From positions 372,001 through 436,000 of the forward strand of contig JAJSPD010000031.1 in NCBI GenBank assembly GCA_021307315.1: DNA of 64,000 nt, read 5' to 3'. Position numbers and translations under genes: made by a program. Numbering within the stretch: position 1 is the first letter of the stretch; every line of letters begins with the position of its first letter. The notes beneath the pieces are model-generated. The model was not told the origin of the DNA. It saw only the letters and a list, made by a program, of their open reading frames with translations, and did not search any database. The DNA comes from Bisporella sp. PMI_857. Taxonomy: Eukaryota; Ascomycota; Leotiomycetes; Helotiales; Helotiaceae. Below, piece by piece: positions 11,114 to 22,562 of this stretch.

Positions 11114-11213
11114 ATGCTCAGGTAAGCTTGGCTAGCTAAAGCCTACATAATGTTCCGTTTAAAATGTCAGAATTAGTTCAACAAATTTAATTAAATGGGT
11201 CTGCCCGATATGG

Positions 11214-12398
11214 CTATAGACGACTTGTTGTTCCTGGCTTTCCTAATTTATATTGCAGCGGCCACTGTACATCAACTCCCATCTGCGCTGCAACATTCAA
11301 AATCCACGATGGGTCTCTCAAGAACTGCCGTCCCACCAGAACTACATCCGCCTTTGCTGGGTTACCTTCAACAATCCTTCTGGCATGCTCACCATTGGTG
11401 ACTCGACCCACGGCTCCGACAAGCAATGAGACGTTGGCTTGGAGTAGTGCTGTTCTAACCTGGTTGCAAAGGTCCACCTGATAATCCAGTCCTGCTGATA
11501 TTCTTTGACTAGCATCCATGCCACCTGAGCTGACTGTGAGCAAATCAACGCCTTCAGCAGCTAGAAGCTTCGCGAAGCGGATAGTGTCTTCAATTTTCCA
11601 CGAATTCGGATAGTCTGTCCACTCCGTGCCTGATATGCGATAGAAGAGCGGCATCCCCCCAGGAATGACGGAACGAATCTTTCGTACGACCTCGATCGGT
11701 AGTCGAGTCCTATTTTCGAAAGAGCCGCCATACTCATCGCGTCGACGATTGCTTAGAGCAGATAAAAAGGAGGATAAAAGATATCCGTGGGCGCCATGTA
11801 TCTCAATCACATCTATGTCAGCATCCACCGCCCGCTTAGCAGCTGCACCGAACTGCTCAACCACTTCTTTTATCTCATCAAGCGACAATTCTTTAGGAAG
11901 AACAAATCCATCACCCAATCGAACCGCACTAGGAGCTTTTACATCCTCAGGCCACCCGCCATCTCTCACATCAGAAACAGAGCTCCTAACCTCCAGGGGT
12001 AACTTCCACAACGGAACAGTGCTGGCTTTCCTTCCAGCGTGGCCTAGCTGAATTCCTATCTTCTGTCCAATAGAATGTACAAAGTTAACAACTTTCTTGA
12101 TACCCGCAACATGACTATCATCCCAAATCCCTGCATCATTAGGTGAGATTCTACCGTGGCGATGAACTGCCGTTGCTTCAATGATCGTCAAACCTGCACC
12201 TCGCAGTGCATACCCTCCGTAGTGGACAAGATGCAAGTCGTTCAAGTGACCATCGGAGGAGGAATACATGCACATAGGTGATAGCCATATTCGATTGTGG
12301 AATGTGACTTTGCGAATTTGGAGTGTCTGGAATAGCGTTGGCGGATGAGTTGACAGTGGTGTGCCAGCGGGGACTGTTTGGAAACGTTTCTGGCCCAT
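11214..12398 (-). CDS. Class III old yellow enzyme-family oxidoreductase with C-terminal SRL
   Basis: Single exon of 394 aa from the ATG at 12398. The frame stays open upstream to about 12540 without an ATG, so a 5' exon is possible. The FMN-binding TIM barrel is complete. Seen are the SPMCMYSS motif, whose Cys and Tyr mark YqjM-like (class III) members, QLGHAGRKAS, the substrate-binding EIHGAHGYLLSSFLS with both His residues, and the phosphate-binding end VGAVGRV and VGRQFLRDP. The family uses NAD(P)H to reduce activated C=C bonds of enones. The protein ends in TTSRL, a peroxisomal type 1 targeting signal of the [S][KR][L] class, suggesting peroxisomal location. Its neighbour across an AT-rich spacer is a P450. 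Confidence 0.9.
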   Translation of the reverse strand: MGQKRFQTVPAGTPLSTHPPTLFQTLQIRKVTFHNRIWLSPMCMYSSSDGHLNDLHLVHYGGYALRGAGLTIIEATAVHRHGRISPNDAGIWDDSHVAGIKKVVNFVHSIGQKIGIQLGHAGRKASTVPLWKLPLEVRSSVSDVRDGGWPEDVKAPSAVRLGDGFVLPKELSLDEIKEVVEQFGAAAKRAVDADIDVIEIHGAHGYLLSSFLSALSNRRRDEYGGSFENRTRLPIEVVRKIRSVIPGGMPLFYRISGTEWTDYPNSWKIEDTIRFAKLLAAEGVDLLTVSSGGMDASQRISAGLDYQVDLCNQVRTALLQANVSLLVGAVGRVTNGEHARRIVEGNPAKADVVLVGRQFLRDPSWILNVAAQMGVDVQWPLQYKLGKPGTTSRL

Positions 12399-13558
12399 TG
12401 TGGGATCTCCGCGGAATACCGGGCGTGGGGTTCTCCAAGTAGCGACTTGGTGTGCAACAATGGAGAGCTCGTGTCTTTGCTGGAGTACATATTCCAATTC
12501 TCTAGTCTTCTGATTGTGGCCCCTGTTAGCAATAGTATAAAAACTCTAATCTGTGACTTATGCCGAGGTGAACAGCCTAAACTTCGGATAATTAGTATTG
12601 TGACCATTTCATCCTTTTGTTTCCTCAGGCTTTGGTCGCTTTAACCCATTAAGCTTTTTGCTATGACTTGTCAAGGAGGCCAAAGAGCTTCTCCATGCAC
12701 AAGTATGTTTTATTCATGCGCCTTAAAACAGGCTCGGAAGATATCTTTCTGGCATTTATACAAAAAATATCTTGCTAGGAGTAAAATGATTGGACTAGAT
12801 TTATATGCATTGTATTATAGGGGCAGGTCATGTCATATATCTCAAACCTTTCGCCATCCATAATTCTGTGATTGTAATTCGTTTTTATGGCCCTATTTTA
12901 TACTTTTATCTTTCTCTCATTACTCAGTTATTATCAACCTATTCCCATAGCTATAGAAACACAACGCAGATCTAGAAACACTGATTCATGAAATTAGAGT
13001 TTATCATTAGGCGGACCTTTATCTCATTTCGGATTAGGACTCAAACTTCTAATCCCTGGCGCTTTGGTGTAGCAGTTGGTTCTCCAACGCTTCCAAAAAC
13101 TTTAATAGAGTGGGGGTCAAGAAACGCACGACTCGTATCTCGAGTAGGAATTCACTGAGTTTCTATCCTCCCTAAGAACACAAGGTCTCTTTTATCACTT
13201 TGTGTAATATCTCTCCTTGTTGATTGGACTAAAATGTTGCCTAGCCTTATTTCTGCCTCTTGCATGGCCACATATCATCTAAAACTATCCAGCCTTTAAT
13301 TTTGGAATTAGTGAAATTATCCACGCTATAATATTGGAGACAGCCTGGCTTTCTTGATTATTAAGTGGAGGACACTGTAGTATCCGGGAGATGTGAAAAA
13401 GTTTGTTTGTTCTTACAACAGGAAACAGGACAATCCAGGACTCCACATAGCTACCAATTGGGTTATGATCTTCCCGCTTCTGGTTAAGGGAAAGGGGAAG
13501 GGATAAGGTTTACAAACGTAGTGTAATTACAGAGTACCAGATTGCAGTGTGATAAAAA

Positions 13559-13590
13559 CGTTTATTAATTGATTAATTGATTAATAAACG
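13559..13590. repeat. Short palindrome in AT-rich spacer
   Basis: Arms CGTTTATTAAT (13559-13569) and ATTAATAAACG (13580-13590) are perfect reverse complements around a TGATTAATTG-type centre. Confidence 0.6.
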
Positions 13591-14104
13591 CATTAGTCAT
13601 GATCAAATCAACTCTTTTTAGTGGTTAAGATTTTTACTAGAGTGTTTAATATAATACTTCATGCATTCTAAATAACATTTTATAAGTGATTACGAATATA
13701 GTTTAAATAATTATAGTATTTGACTTATGTATATACTTTTCTTTTAATAAAATAAAATATACAAAGAGAGCTTTGCTTCATAACTAACTCTTAAAATACG
13801 CTATAGTTAGTAGCATTTTTAATTTTGAGTTTTTATTTTGTAATACATATTAATCATATTTTATAATACTTGAACTTTTCCTTAAACAATATTATGAATT
13901 TTTTCTAGTTTAAAGTACAGTATAATATACTGATGAGCTAAGTAGTTAAACAATGCTTTAATTCAAATTAAAACTTAAAGTAACTTACATATTTGAATAA
14001 AATCTTTATATCTATAATGTATAGGATATAGAGCATGAAACATGCTTTACTCTTAGTTTGCTTGTCAACTTGGGCAGCTCCATTTATTAGCCGCATGTGA
14101 AAGA

Positions 14105-14178
14105 GGAATACAACTGGTATTGCCACGGAATACAACTGGTATTACCACGGAATACAACTGGCATTACCACGGAATACA
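14105..14178 (+). repeat. Tandem repeat, 3 x 22 bp plus partial copy
   Basis: Units start at 14105, 14127 and 14149 and are nearly identical (GGAATACAACTGGTATTACC followed by AC), with one G/A and one T/C change between copies. A fourth, partial GGAATACA follows. It sits about 270-340 bp upstream of the P450 start codon, in its promoter region. Confidence 0.85.
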
Positions 14179-14445
14179 CAGATACCTTACTCGTCCTACC
14201 CTAGCCGGAGGAGGCTAGTCAAGAGGTGGAGTTCTTGGGCTAAGCTGATACATCATATCGAAGCACTGGCCACCCCAGATCTTCTTAAGAACAATAGTTA
14301 TCACCTCTGTTAGCTCCTCATACACCTTTCTGAGCTTCGTATTTCTCTTTATTCTCAGAATTGCCTACTCTCTTAATCAGGTCCTAATATCTAGCTGCTC
14401 AAAATCTGATCCATTATCCCTTCATACTACGTTTTATATAGACCC

Positions 14446-16256
14446 ATGATGGAATTTATCGGCTACAGGCTCGCTATATCTCTTTTACTTCTTCTCTCCC
14501 TCCTCTTGCGTATCTATAAGTCATTCAGAGCCTACCTCTCGCCTCTTTCCCATATCCCTGGGCCTTGGTATGCACCACTTACTACTCTCCATCTTCGCTA
14601 CGGCTTCTCTACAGGCAGAATCTGGAAACTAGCGGAGAAAAGTCATAAAAGTTATGGCAGTATCGTCCGCCTTGGCCCACGTCAAGTATGGATCTCGGAC
14701 AAAGAGGCAATAAAACAAATCTTGGTAACGCGAGATTTGCCTAAAGTAGCTATGTATGCCGAAATATCACGGGATAGAACTAGCCCCGGACTATTTGGTG
14801 AAATGTAAGTTGATGTTGTCTATTGAAATTTCCTTATGCTAATTATGGGTAGACGCTATGAGCCACACAAGAGACTTAAACGCTTCCTCTCGCCCGCGTT
14901 CACAGTCTCCTACATTGACAACCTCGAAACACTCTTCCAAGACTGCATCCAAGACTTGATCAACAAATACCAAAACCTTATTGATGCAAAACCCTTGCAA
15001 GCCTCCATCTCAGGCATAGAAACAGACTTTATGGAAGATTTGCACAATGTGGCGCTTGACATCATGGGAGAGAGCTCATTTGGAAAAGGCTTTGGCCAGA
15101 CGAATCCAGAGAAAGGAGCAGAAGATGGTGTGGAGGAGCAGGTGTGGAAGTCGATACCTACTGCTATTTTTAATGGGTTGAGCAGGAGATACCAGGTATA
15201 TTTCTAGTATTTAATTTCGGATTGAAAATGCTCACCGAGACTCCTCAGACCGTCTACATCAAACGTTTTCTTCGTCCCCTCGGCCTTCATCTAGAATTCG
15301 ACTGGCCCGCCCAAATGATCAAAGTAAGTGCCAATCACTTCCCCTCGCCGCCTTCTATTCCCGCTCAAAATAAATCCTAAAATACATCCAGGCAATCGAC
15401 GTAATCGTCCAAAAACGCAAACTGTCCAATTCACTTTCCCGCCCAGACCTGCTCCAACACCTGATAGACGAGGGCTTAAAACCGGACACGGGGGTTAAGA
15501 TGTCTACTCGAAATATCGTCGACCAAGGCTCTGAAATCCTGCTCGCTGGCTCGGAAACTACATCCGGCACGCTAGGCTCTCTCTTCCTTTCCCTTGCCCG
15601 CAATCCCATAGTGAAGGCTAAACTGCTATCCACGCTCCCACCTCTGGCCCGGAATTCAAAAATCATTACTAGCAAAACGATTCGCACCGACCCAAGGTAT
15701 GAGTATCTGAATGCATGCATTAAAGAAAATTTAAGATTGCATCCAATAGCGAGCGAAATGGGACGGCGGACGGGGAATAGCTGGGTGAATTTGTGTGGGT
15801 ATGAACTGCCGCCGCATACAGTGGTATCGGCGAGCTATAGAGCGTTGATGAGAAACGAAGAATGGTGGCCTGAGGCGGAGAGGTTTTGGCCGGAGAGGTG
15901 GCTTGAGGATAGAGGAGACGCTCCAGCACCGAAGTGAGCTCAGAACCCCTAACCAACAACAGGCAAGGCAATGCTAACTACCCATAAGTATGGATGCATA
16001 CTACCCTTTCTCGGGTGGCAAACATTCGTGTATTGGTATTAAGTAAGATCCATGATTAACTGGGAACGACTTCAGGGCTAACTGAAGCAGTTTTGCATGG
16101 GCAGAAATGAGAATGGTGGCAGCGAATGTGCTTTCTCGCTTTGATATTGAAGAGGTCCCTGGCCAGAACGTGGATTACAGGCAGTATATCACGATGCAAT
16201 TTACTACAGGATCCTGGAAGGCACGGCTGAAACCAAGGACTGTGAGCCTAGTTTGA
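14446..16256 (+). CDS. Cytochrome P450 monooxygenase
   Basis: Six exons (14446-14804, 14853-15195, 15249-15323, 15392-15933, 15989-16042, 16091-16256) encode 512 aa. An N-terminal membrane anchor (about residues 8-25) precedes the proline hinge HIPGPW. The I-helix motif AGSETTS, the K-helix ENLR and the ERW region of the PERF motif are present. The haem-binding loop is FSGGKHSCIG with the thiolate ligand at about Cys454. Introns are 48-68 nt; the one before exon 5 ends in AAG and the last has a CTAAC branch. It resembles fungal ER P450s of secondary metabolism or detoxification (CYP3/CYP5-like clan); no substrate can be read. A tandem repeat lies just upstream. AT-rich flanks on both sides suggest an accessory gene. 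Confidence 0.93.
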
Positions 16257-18678
16257 CTTTTGAGGTAGCATATGAAGAACAATACAGTTAAAGTAGATTA
16301 GAATAGCACCGAAAAAACCAAATTACTTTCACCAAGCATTTAGCATACTATATATTCATTTTAAAATTAGTATCTGCATAAAACCTTATCGCAAAGCCTA
16401 GCCTTACCTAACGGTTTATTCTGAAAAATGTGCGCGGGTTGTCAGAACAGGCGTGTTACGGTAGCTAGCAAACAGTAGAGTTGGTCTGCTTAAAATTAGG
16501 CGTATTACTGTCACAATTACGTGTCAAGGCATTAACTATGCACCAGCAACAGCAAATAACTGCTATCTCCGGTCAAACTGGGCCCAATTGGGCGGGCACG
16601 TGCTACAGACCAGTTCATTGTTACTAGTAACTACACTAGTTATGTATACTACACCGACTTTGTTCAGACTAACTACCACAGTTAATCGGTGACTATGACA
16701 TGGCCTTACATTATAAGCCTCCGTTAAGTAGGTCCAAAAGTCAGAAACCGTACCAATGGACCCATTTTCCGCAGTCTAGTTACAATACTTCATTCTATAT
16801 TACAGAACTTAGAATGATACGCCGATATATCGTCAAGGACATACATTGAACACCTTGCACTTGTAAGATTACATGTATAGTCTAAAGGAGTTAGAACTTT
16901 ATCCCTAAAGATCTGATAGAACGAATACTCACGATGTTACAGTGAGGTGGTATTTCAATACGACTACCTCTACTATCCAAAGCACGGATAGTGACATCCT
17001 TGCTTATATCAGTGATATTGCCAACCGATCGTTGGAACACGTCTCGATAGTGCAATCACTTAAACTTCGATTCACCTCCATGCGGATCCCAACTCTTAGA
17101 TGCATCTAAAATAATCGAAATGCCGTATTGATACTTGACGTATGAGGACAAAAGAAAAACCTAAAGAGAAGTTAACTTGGGTGAGCACACAAGAGAAAAT
17201 TGAGCTTACGTTCAATAAGTTCAAATACCATACCGGTTAATCCTACCGTCGTAACAGTTCACACCTCACATTAGACCTCTAATAGAGCGTATATAGCTAT
17301 AGCAGAAGTCATTTTTTAAGACAGGAAATGTTTACCCCTCTTAAATACTCCAACAGAGTATTTGTCTAATCTACAAATATGGTCAAGGTGTATTATAAAC
17401 TCAAAGTAATATAGAAAAGCAACCGTTAACAAGAATAGAGCTGGATTTCACGGGAGGGAACATGGTTACCAATTTAGCCACAAGATTATATATTACTAGC
17501 TTTGCTGGTCTATAGAGAAGTAATCAGTCCTTCAAATTGCGTTTGACGTAATTTGCTGAACAAGGTAGACCTCTCTAAATCATATGTAGCTCATAATCCA
17601 TGATGTATCTCAACGGCTTTGTTTTTTTGCTTTCACATCGTAGTTCCACAGCCCTGCCACTAACAATGTACTTGGGGATTCTATATGGAGAACACTACTC
17701 TCTGTTTCTACCCTGTTATTCTCCGCAGGTACAGTACCCGCTATGGTTGAAGTAAGTGATTCTGCCTGCAATGTAACGGAGACTACTAAGGTTGCTATGT
17801 AGTTACAGTACATCCAAAAACGGAAAGTGCTAATAACGGACTCCACATGTTGTAAATGAGCCTAGGAATCCTTTCCGGCTCGGTCGGGCCGCTCTTCAGC
17901 TGCAAGTGGTTGTTTGAGCATAAAGCTGAGTTATTATTTTGCAAGAATCCTTAATGGATACCACAGGCGCAGTTTGCAATATTCCTCATGCTATTTCTAG
18001 TCCATTGTGTGAGTTGTCAGCAGGGAACACATATATTAGCTGAGTACTATACCTTTCGAATTTTTAAATAATGTGAGAACTGATATCCTGATGTGGCGCA
18101 TAGACTAGCGAAGAGGAGAGAAAGAAACCATGGAACAATGTGAATGAACAAACTCAAGAATCGTGGTCTCTTTCAACTCATCCTATGTCAGAAGATAGTG
18201 CTTGGAGAAAAAGCGATCTAGATGAGAAATTGAAGCCATTTTACAATTGTTTCCTAAAAGTAAGATCCTAGAGCGGACAAAATTTATGTTAGAAATCCAA
18301 TTTTGACTTAAGGAGTGTTTCAAATGCAGAAAATCACCTCAAGATCTTCCTAGAATGCGTACATACTTTTGATGGATAGCGAATCCTTTGCTGGAAGAAA
18401 AGCTCCACCAACAGAACACAAGTAGTAAGATCTGCATCATTGTTTCAGCACTAGACTAAAGTTGGTATATGCCATTAGGATATAACTAAAACTTGGTAAA
18501 TACTGTAAATACATTTCGGTTAATTCTAGCTAACTTAAAATGAGCAGAGTTAAAAAGTAATATAATATAATAAAGTTTATCACATTTTTAGTTGGCAAAT
18601 AAATAGGTTGTATTTTGCATGTTTCTCAGATAGGTATATTGTTTCATACTTCTATATTTTCTTACATTTGTAATTGAA

Positions 18679-18940
18679 ACAAATAAGCTGCATATTGTTG
18701 GTTTTCCTAATTCTGTAGTTGGAATATGTGATACAGCCAAGTCTATTGGATGGATCTGATCTAGCCGTTTCAGGGCATTATAACCCCTTTTCATCATCCC
18801 TTAAATAACGAGCCTTTAGAGATCAACTAATCATTTTGCGCCTATTCTATTCTATTATGTAATATTCGAAGTGATATATACATGATATTACTTGTCTAAC
18901 AGAATAAATAAGCTGCGCATTGCTGGTTTTCCAAATTTTG
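18679..18940 (+). repeat. Diverged direct repeat pair
   Basis: AAATAAGCTGCATATTGTTG followed by GTTTTCCTAATT (from 18681) recurs as AAATAAGCTGCGCATTGCTG followed by GTTTTCCAAATT (from 18906). The differences are mostly C/T and A/T changes, about 225 bp apart. The intervening DNA is non-coding. Confidence 0.6.
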
Positions 18941-19166
18941 CAGACTAGTAAGTGGATGCTTTGTTACGCGTCACGTACAAAGTAGCTTTAGGCTCCGGTA
19001 GCAGGGCTTGAGGCTCGTTGGTTGGTATAGATAATTAAAGCAGACTAAGCACTAGTTTTTCACCAGAGAACGAAAATGTTACAAGTTAGCTAAATAATAA
19101 TATTCAAATAGCTATAAAAAGTTAAGTATAAAGCTTTTAACTAAAAAATGTAACTATTTATATACT

Positions 19167-19622
19167 TGTCACAACCGCTTGTGCTAAGGGGAGATTAGTA
19201 ACATACACGCGATAGTACTAACATACTGATAGTACGGAAGAATCGTTAGTACCAACAATACATGGCATATACCTTTAGTTAGTACAAACATAGGATTAGC
19301 ACTCACGGGAGTTAGCACCAAGAGGAGCTTGGCACTAACTCAGCACACTCGCTAATAAGGTATTATGTAGCGTAGTTAAGCAGGTCCAGGATTAGGCCCT
19401 TTACGTAATAAAGTCCGGAAAAGTCTGGGGACTTCCAGGGAGTCCAGGACTCCAGACGGAACAAAGACTCAAACTACTAGTGTAGTATATAAGTAGTCAT
19501 ATTTCCTAGTATAAGAGCTTCGTGCTCAAATTTTTATAGTTATCTGAATATCAGTTATTTGGCTAGCCTGTAACGCTTTCGCTTCTTAGTGAAGAACCGG
19601 TGTTCAATCTACTTCATATTAC
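19167..19622 (+). mobile_element. Possible LTR fragment
   Basis: Begins with TGTCACAACC, has a TATA-like GTATATAAG near 19485 and ends near CATATTACA, an LTR-like layout. The flanking five bases do not match, no primer-binding site is evident and there is no second copy in the window, so this is tentative. Confidence 0.3.
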
Positions 19623-20159
19623 ACCATATCAACCAACGAGCCCTAGGTCCTGCTGCCAGTGCCAAGGCTACCCCGTACGTTACAAAGCTTCGTTTTAGAC
19701 TTTACAGTTTTATTAGCAGTTCGTTTTGCAACGTAAAGCTTACACGTTAATAGAGATAGAGATAGTTATGATCCCTATGATCCATGATCCACCAGGGTTC
19801 TCTGTGTAAGCGAGCTTGCCGAGCCTCTGCCCCCGTGGCACATGCCTGCTGCTCTGCGCGTAACACCTGAAACAGATCCTTTCTTGTAACGAATCAGAAA
19901 GAGGTCGGAACGAGGTGGGCCAAAGAGGAGCCAAGAGCAACATCAAAGCTTAAGGGTCAATGTAACAACGTAATTCCAAGGGAAGCGTGAAGCACTTCTT
20001 GAGTGCCTCGATGACTTCAAAAAACTTTAGAACAATATTAAATATCAAAATTTTATTCTCCAATCTACCTCCCTCAAGAACGAGCTTGAGTTACATCTCC
20101 TCTACTTCTATAAAACAATTGAGTCTCGTCGGCCCTTTCTGGATTGTTTCAGAGCAGCA

Positions 20160-21465
20160 ATGAAAAAGAGTACTGGCTTGCGTCGAAATCATAGAAAGGT
20201 TAGAACGGGATGTTCGGAGTGTAGGCGCCGGAGAATCAAAGTGAGCAGAACACCTCAATGCCCTTTGAAGAACCAAAGCAAATAGTACTGGATCTTCATA
20301 CTGATTTCGGTTGAGCAAAGTGTGACGAACAAAGACCAAGTTGTCGTAACTGTGAAAGAAAGCAGTTGAAATGCAGTCTTATATTTCTAATGCCATTTAG
20401 CGCAAGACTCGCGTCCAAGGCAACGGTTGTGGAGGGCCGTGGTATATCACAACTCCAACTGTGCTCGCCTGCATCATGGACTTTACAGCCACGAGACATG
20501 GACAAACAAAGTCGCGAGCTACTTCACCACTACACCACTACCGTATATGAGACCATGGCTGCAAACACGCATCTCGATATTTGGAAATCAGAAATCCCGC
20601 GATTAGGTCTGGCTCACCCATTCCTTATGCACGGCACACTTGCGATCTCCGCATTGCACCTCTCTCGAATGGCTCCTTCCCGATCTCGTGAGTTCAGAGC
20701 ACTGGCCATTCAAGAGGAACATAAAGCCTTGCCATCCTTTCGAAGCGCCTTGGCAAAGTGTGATCCGATGTACATACATGCCGTATTCGCGTTTTCTGGA
20801 AATGTCATCCCGTATATATTGGCGTCCAGCACCACAGACACGTAGGTCTTACTCTGGTTATCTATATCCAAAACCCAGCTGTTTGCTGATCTTGTACCAG
20901 ATGCATCGCCGCTAGACTACCAGCCAAGGATGACAATCACCCACATTGGTTTCTTGCTCTGAGGGGCTTCCAGCCTTTGGTTGTGAATAACTGGATGGCC
21001 CTCCGACAGGGACCATTTGCTGCGCTTCTAGTACCACCGCAAACTATGGCCCGCAATCACACCGACAATCCAGATGATACTCAGCTTGCTCTACTTGAGG
21101 ATATGTTCTCTCTGCCTACTACGACTTCCGCTCCAACCTCTGAGCGATTAGTCTACGCCGAAGCGTTAGCAGCTCTCCGCCATGTTTTCCACCTACCGTC
21201 CTCACCACGCGGGGCTTGGCTAGATGTCAGAGCCGCCGTCTACATTTGGCCCGTCGCAATCTCACAGAGTTACGTTGATCTTTTGTATAAGAAGACACCA
21301 CAGAGCTTAGTGCTCTTTGCCTATTATTGTGTACTTCTGAAAAGGATAAATTCCTGCTGGTATTTCAAAGGCCTTGGAGAGGCATTGTTAGTGACGATTG
21401 AGCGAGAATTGGACCCAGAATGGCACCCATGGATTGTATGGCCACTACAGCAGTCTGTACGATAG
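20160..21465 (+). CDS. Zn2Cys6 transcription factor, Upc2-like group
   Basis: Three exons (20160-20240, 20321-20841, 20901-21465) encode 388 aa. The N-terminal zinc cluster is split by intron 1: exon 1 carries GCSECRRRRIK and exon 2 continues CDEQRPSCRNCERKQLKC, giving all six cysteines. A basic stretch precedes it. The rest matches the short regulators of the Upc2/sterol-uptake type: HHYTTTVYETMA, PFLMHGTLAISALHLSRM, FAFSGNVIPYILASS and, after intron 2, HWFLALRGFQPLV. Intron 1 ends in AAAG and intron 2 is 59 nt. The family binds CGG-type sites and activates genes for sterol uptake or secondary metabolism. Targets here are unknown; the P450 and old yellow enzyme upstream are candidates only by proximity. 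Confidence 0.88.
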
Positions 21466-22008
21466 TGATTGCTCCTCTCCAACGAGATTTACGGTATCAT
21501 ATACGTTCCATAGACTGAGTTTACACAATGAAGCGCACTAAGGTAAGCTACCATGAGGATTTTCACCTCAGCAAGGCTCGGAGATGGAAACATTACCACT
21601 AACGCCTTAATCAAAATTGCAGCATTTTGGTCAAGCTACATATATTAAGAGACCAAAAGAACCTGCAAAATATACTAGATCAATTTGAGGTATCACTCTA
21701 TGCTGTTTTATCACTGAAACCCGATTGCTCTTGAGGACCGGTGATTCCCGGTCAATGGCTTTAAGTCGGATAGGAAAAGGTTGTAATGCATATTAAGCAT
21801 GTAGTGCACGATCAAGAGACTCAGAATCGTATACAATGATCAGAGTAGGTACGAACAGACAATTTTATTGAAAGAGTCAAGCTCAAGAAAGCGGTGACGC
21901 CTCAAAACTACAAGCCTCGCTCAGCACTCACTCCCCTATCTAGGCAGGGAGCCACTAGTTTCTGCAAACCGAGGCTTGAAACTTCAATCAAGCAGTCTAT
22001 CTTCCCAT
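21466..22008. other. Intergenic between convergent genes
   Basis: No supported gene or repeat between the regulator and the cupin gene. Confidence 0.5.
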
Positions 22009-22562
22009 CTACTCCCCGTTCTTGACAGGCGTAAACTTGCAAAACTGATAACACCCCCTACTACTCGCAACATATGGCCCATGCTTCGTCCCCGGCAACC
22101 TGTAAGCGTGCACACCCGGGCCCCATCCCTTCCCCAACGCCACATCCGTCAACCGGCCTTCAAGAAACACCACCTCCTCGATATACGTATGCGTGATAAC
22201 ATCATCAGTTACCGATTTCGCGCCCGGCTCGTACCATTGTAAACCCAATTTTTCGATATCGTTTTCGCGGGAGCTGTTACGGACTTGTTCCCAAATGCCA
22301 GGCCCGATTTGGAATCATACTTTGAATCAGCGTTGCCTTGGTGGAATACTGAAGGTTTGGTTGTTCATGAATCTCGATAGACTCCTGTGCAAGCTAAGAT
22401 ATTCATGAAATTACTGACATGGAGAAATTGCTTCGAGAAGATTACGCTTACCAGGACCCATGGCTTTTCGGACCCAGGATCTTGGGACGGGCTGGGACCG
22501 GGCCGTGGTGGAGCACCGTTGATTTCTTTTTGTTCCATATTTAGCGCTGTTGAGAGTTTCAT
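22009..22562 (-). pseudogene. ChrR-like cupin protein gene with an apparent frameshift
   Basis: The downstream 100 codons read as a cupin: PGIWEQVRN, LGLQWYEPGAKS, HTYIEEVVFLEGRL, WGPGVHAYRLPGTKHGPY, then CYQFCKF and the stop at 22011-22009. Upstream, exon 1 (22562-22452, starting MKLSTALNMEQ or at the second Met, ending KPWVL) splices with a 67-nt intron to an open frame from 22384. That frame (ESIEIHEQPNLQ...) is one base out of register with the cupin frame, and the register changes near 22312-22320. So either one base is extra (genome or assembly), or a very short intron lies there. A 46-nt GTATG-AACAG intron is conceivable but would remove the conserved PGIWEQV. Cupin identity is fairly sure; broken status is uncertain. 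Confidence 0.6.

Larger units (their letters stand above)
8265..11213. other. Gene-poor AT-rich spacer with degraded mobile DNA
   Basis: No convincing coding region. From about 9.2 kb the DNA becomes strongly AT-rich with TA-rich, low-complexity runs, especially 10.15-11.0 kb. Such composition fits repeat-induced point mutation of old transposons, though I could not compute indices. It contains the solo LTR (9865-10114) and inverted-repeat element (9692-11113) listed separately, and a dense cluster of TAATCA/TGATTA words at 10736-10835 and 11045-11075. Confidence 0.6.
12399..14445. other. AT-rich spacer upstream of the P450 gene
   Basis: No supported gene. It holds a short perfect palindrome at 13559-13590 and a very AT-rich stretch at about 13600-14040. 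A three-copy tandem repeat lies at 14105-14170. The 13545-13620 part shares the CAGTGTGATAA and TTGATTA-rich words with the spacer near 10730. Confidence 0.55.
16257..20159. other. Long gene-poor spacer
   Basis: Nearly 4 kb without a supported gene; all frames are short and motif-free. It contains a pair of direct repeats (18679-18715 and 18906-18940) and a possible LTR fragment (19167-19622). The stretch near 19795-19920 shares words with the spacer near 9050 (TCTCTGTG, then AAGCGAGCTTGCC). Probably old mobile DNA. Confidence 0.5.

Noticed and set aside
13060..13145. tRNA-like stretch (GGCGCTTTGGTGTAGCAGTT...)
   Set aside because: No GGTTCGAATCC-type T-arm and no acceptor pairing could be found.
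19167..20100. Complete LTR retrotransposon
   Set aside because: No second LTR, primer-binding site or pol motif; only a possible LTR fragment is retained at low confidence.
22274..22320. 46-nt intron (GTATGA...AACAG) in the cupin gene
   Set aside because: It would remove the conserved PGIWEQV segment and does not join exon 1 in phase through a good acceptor; kept only as an alternative.
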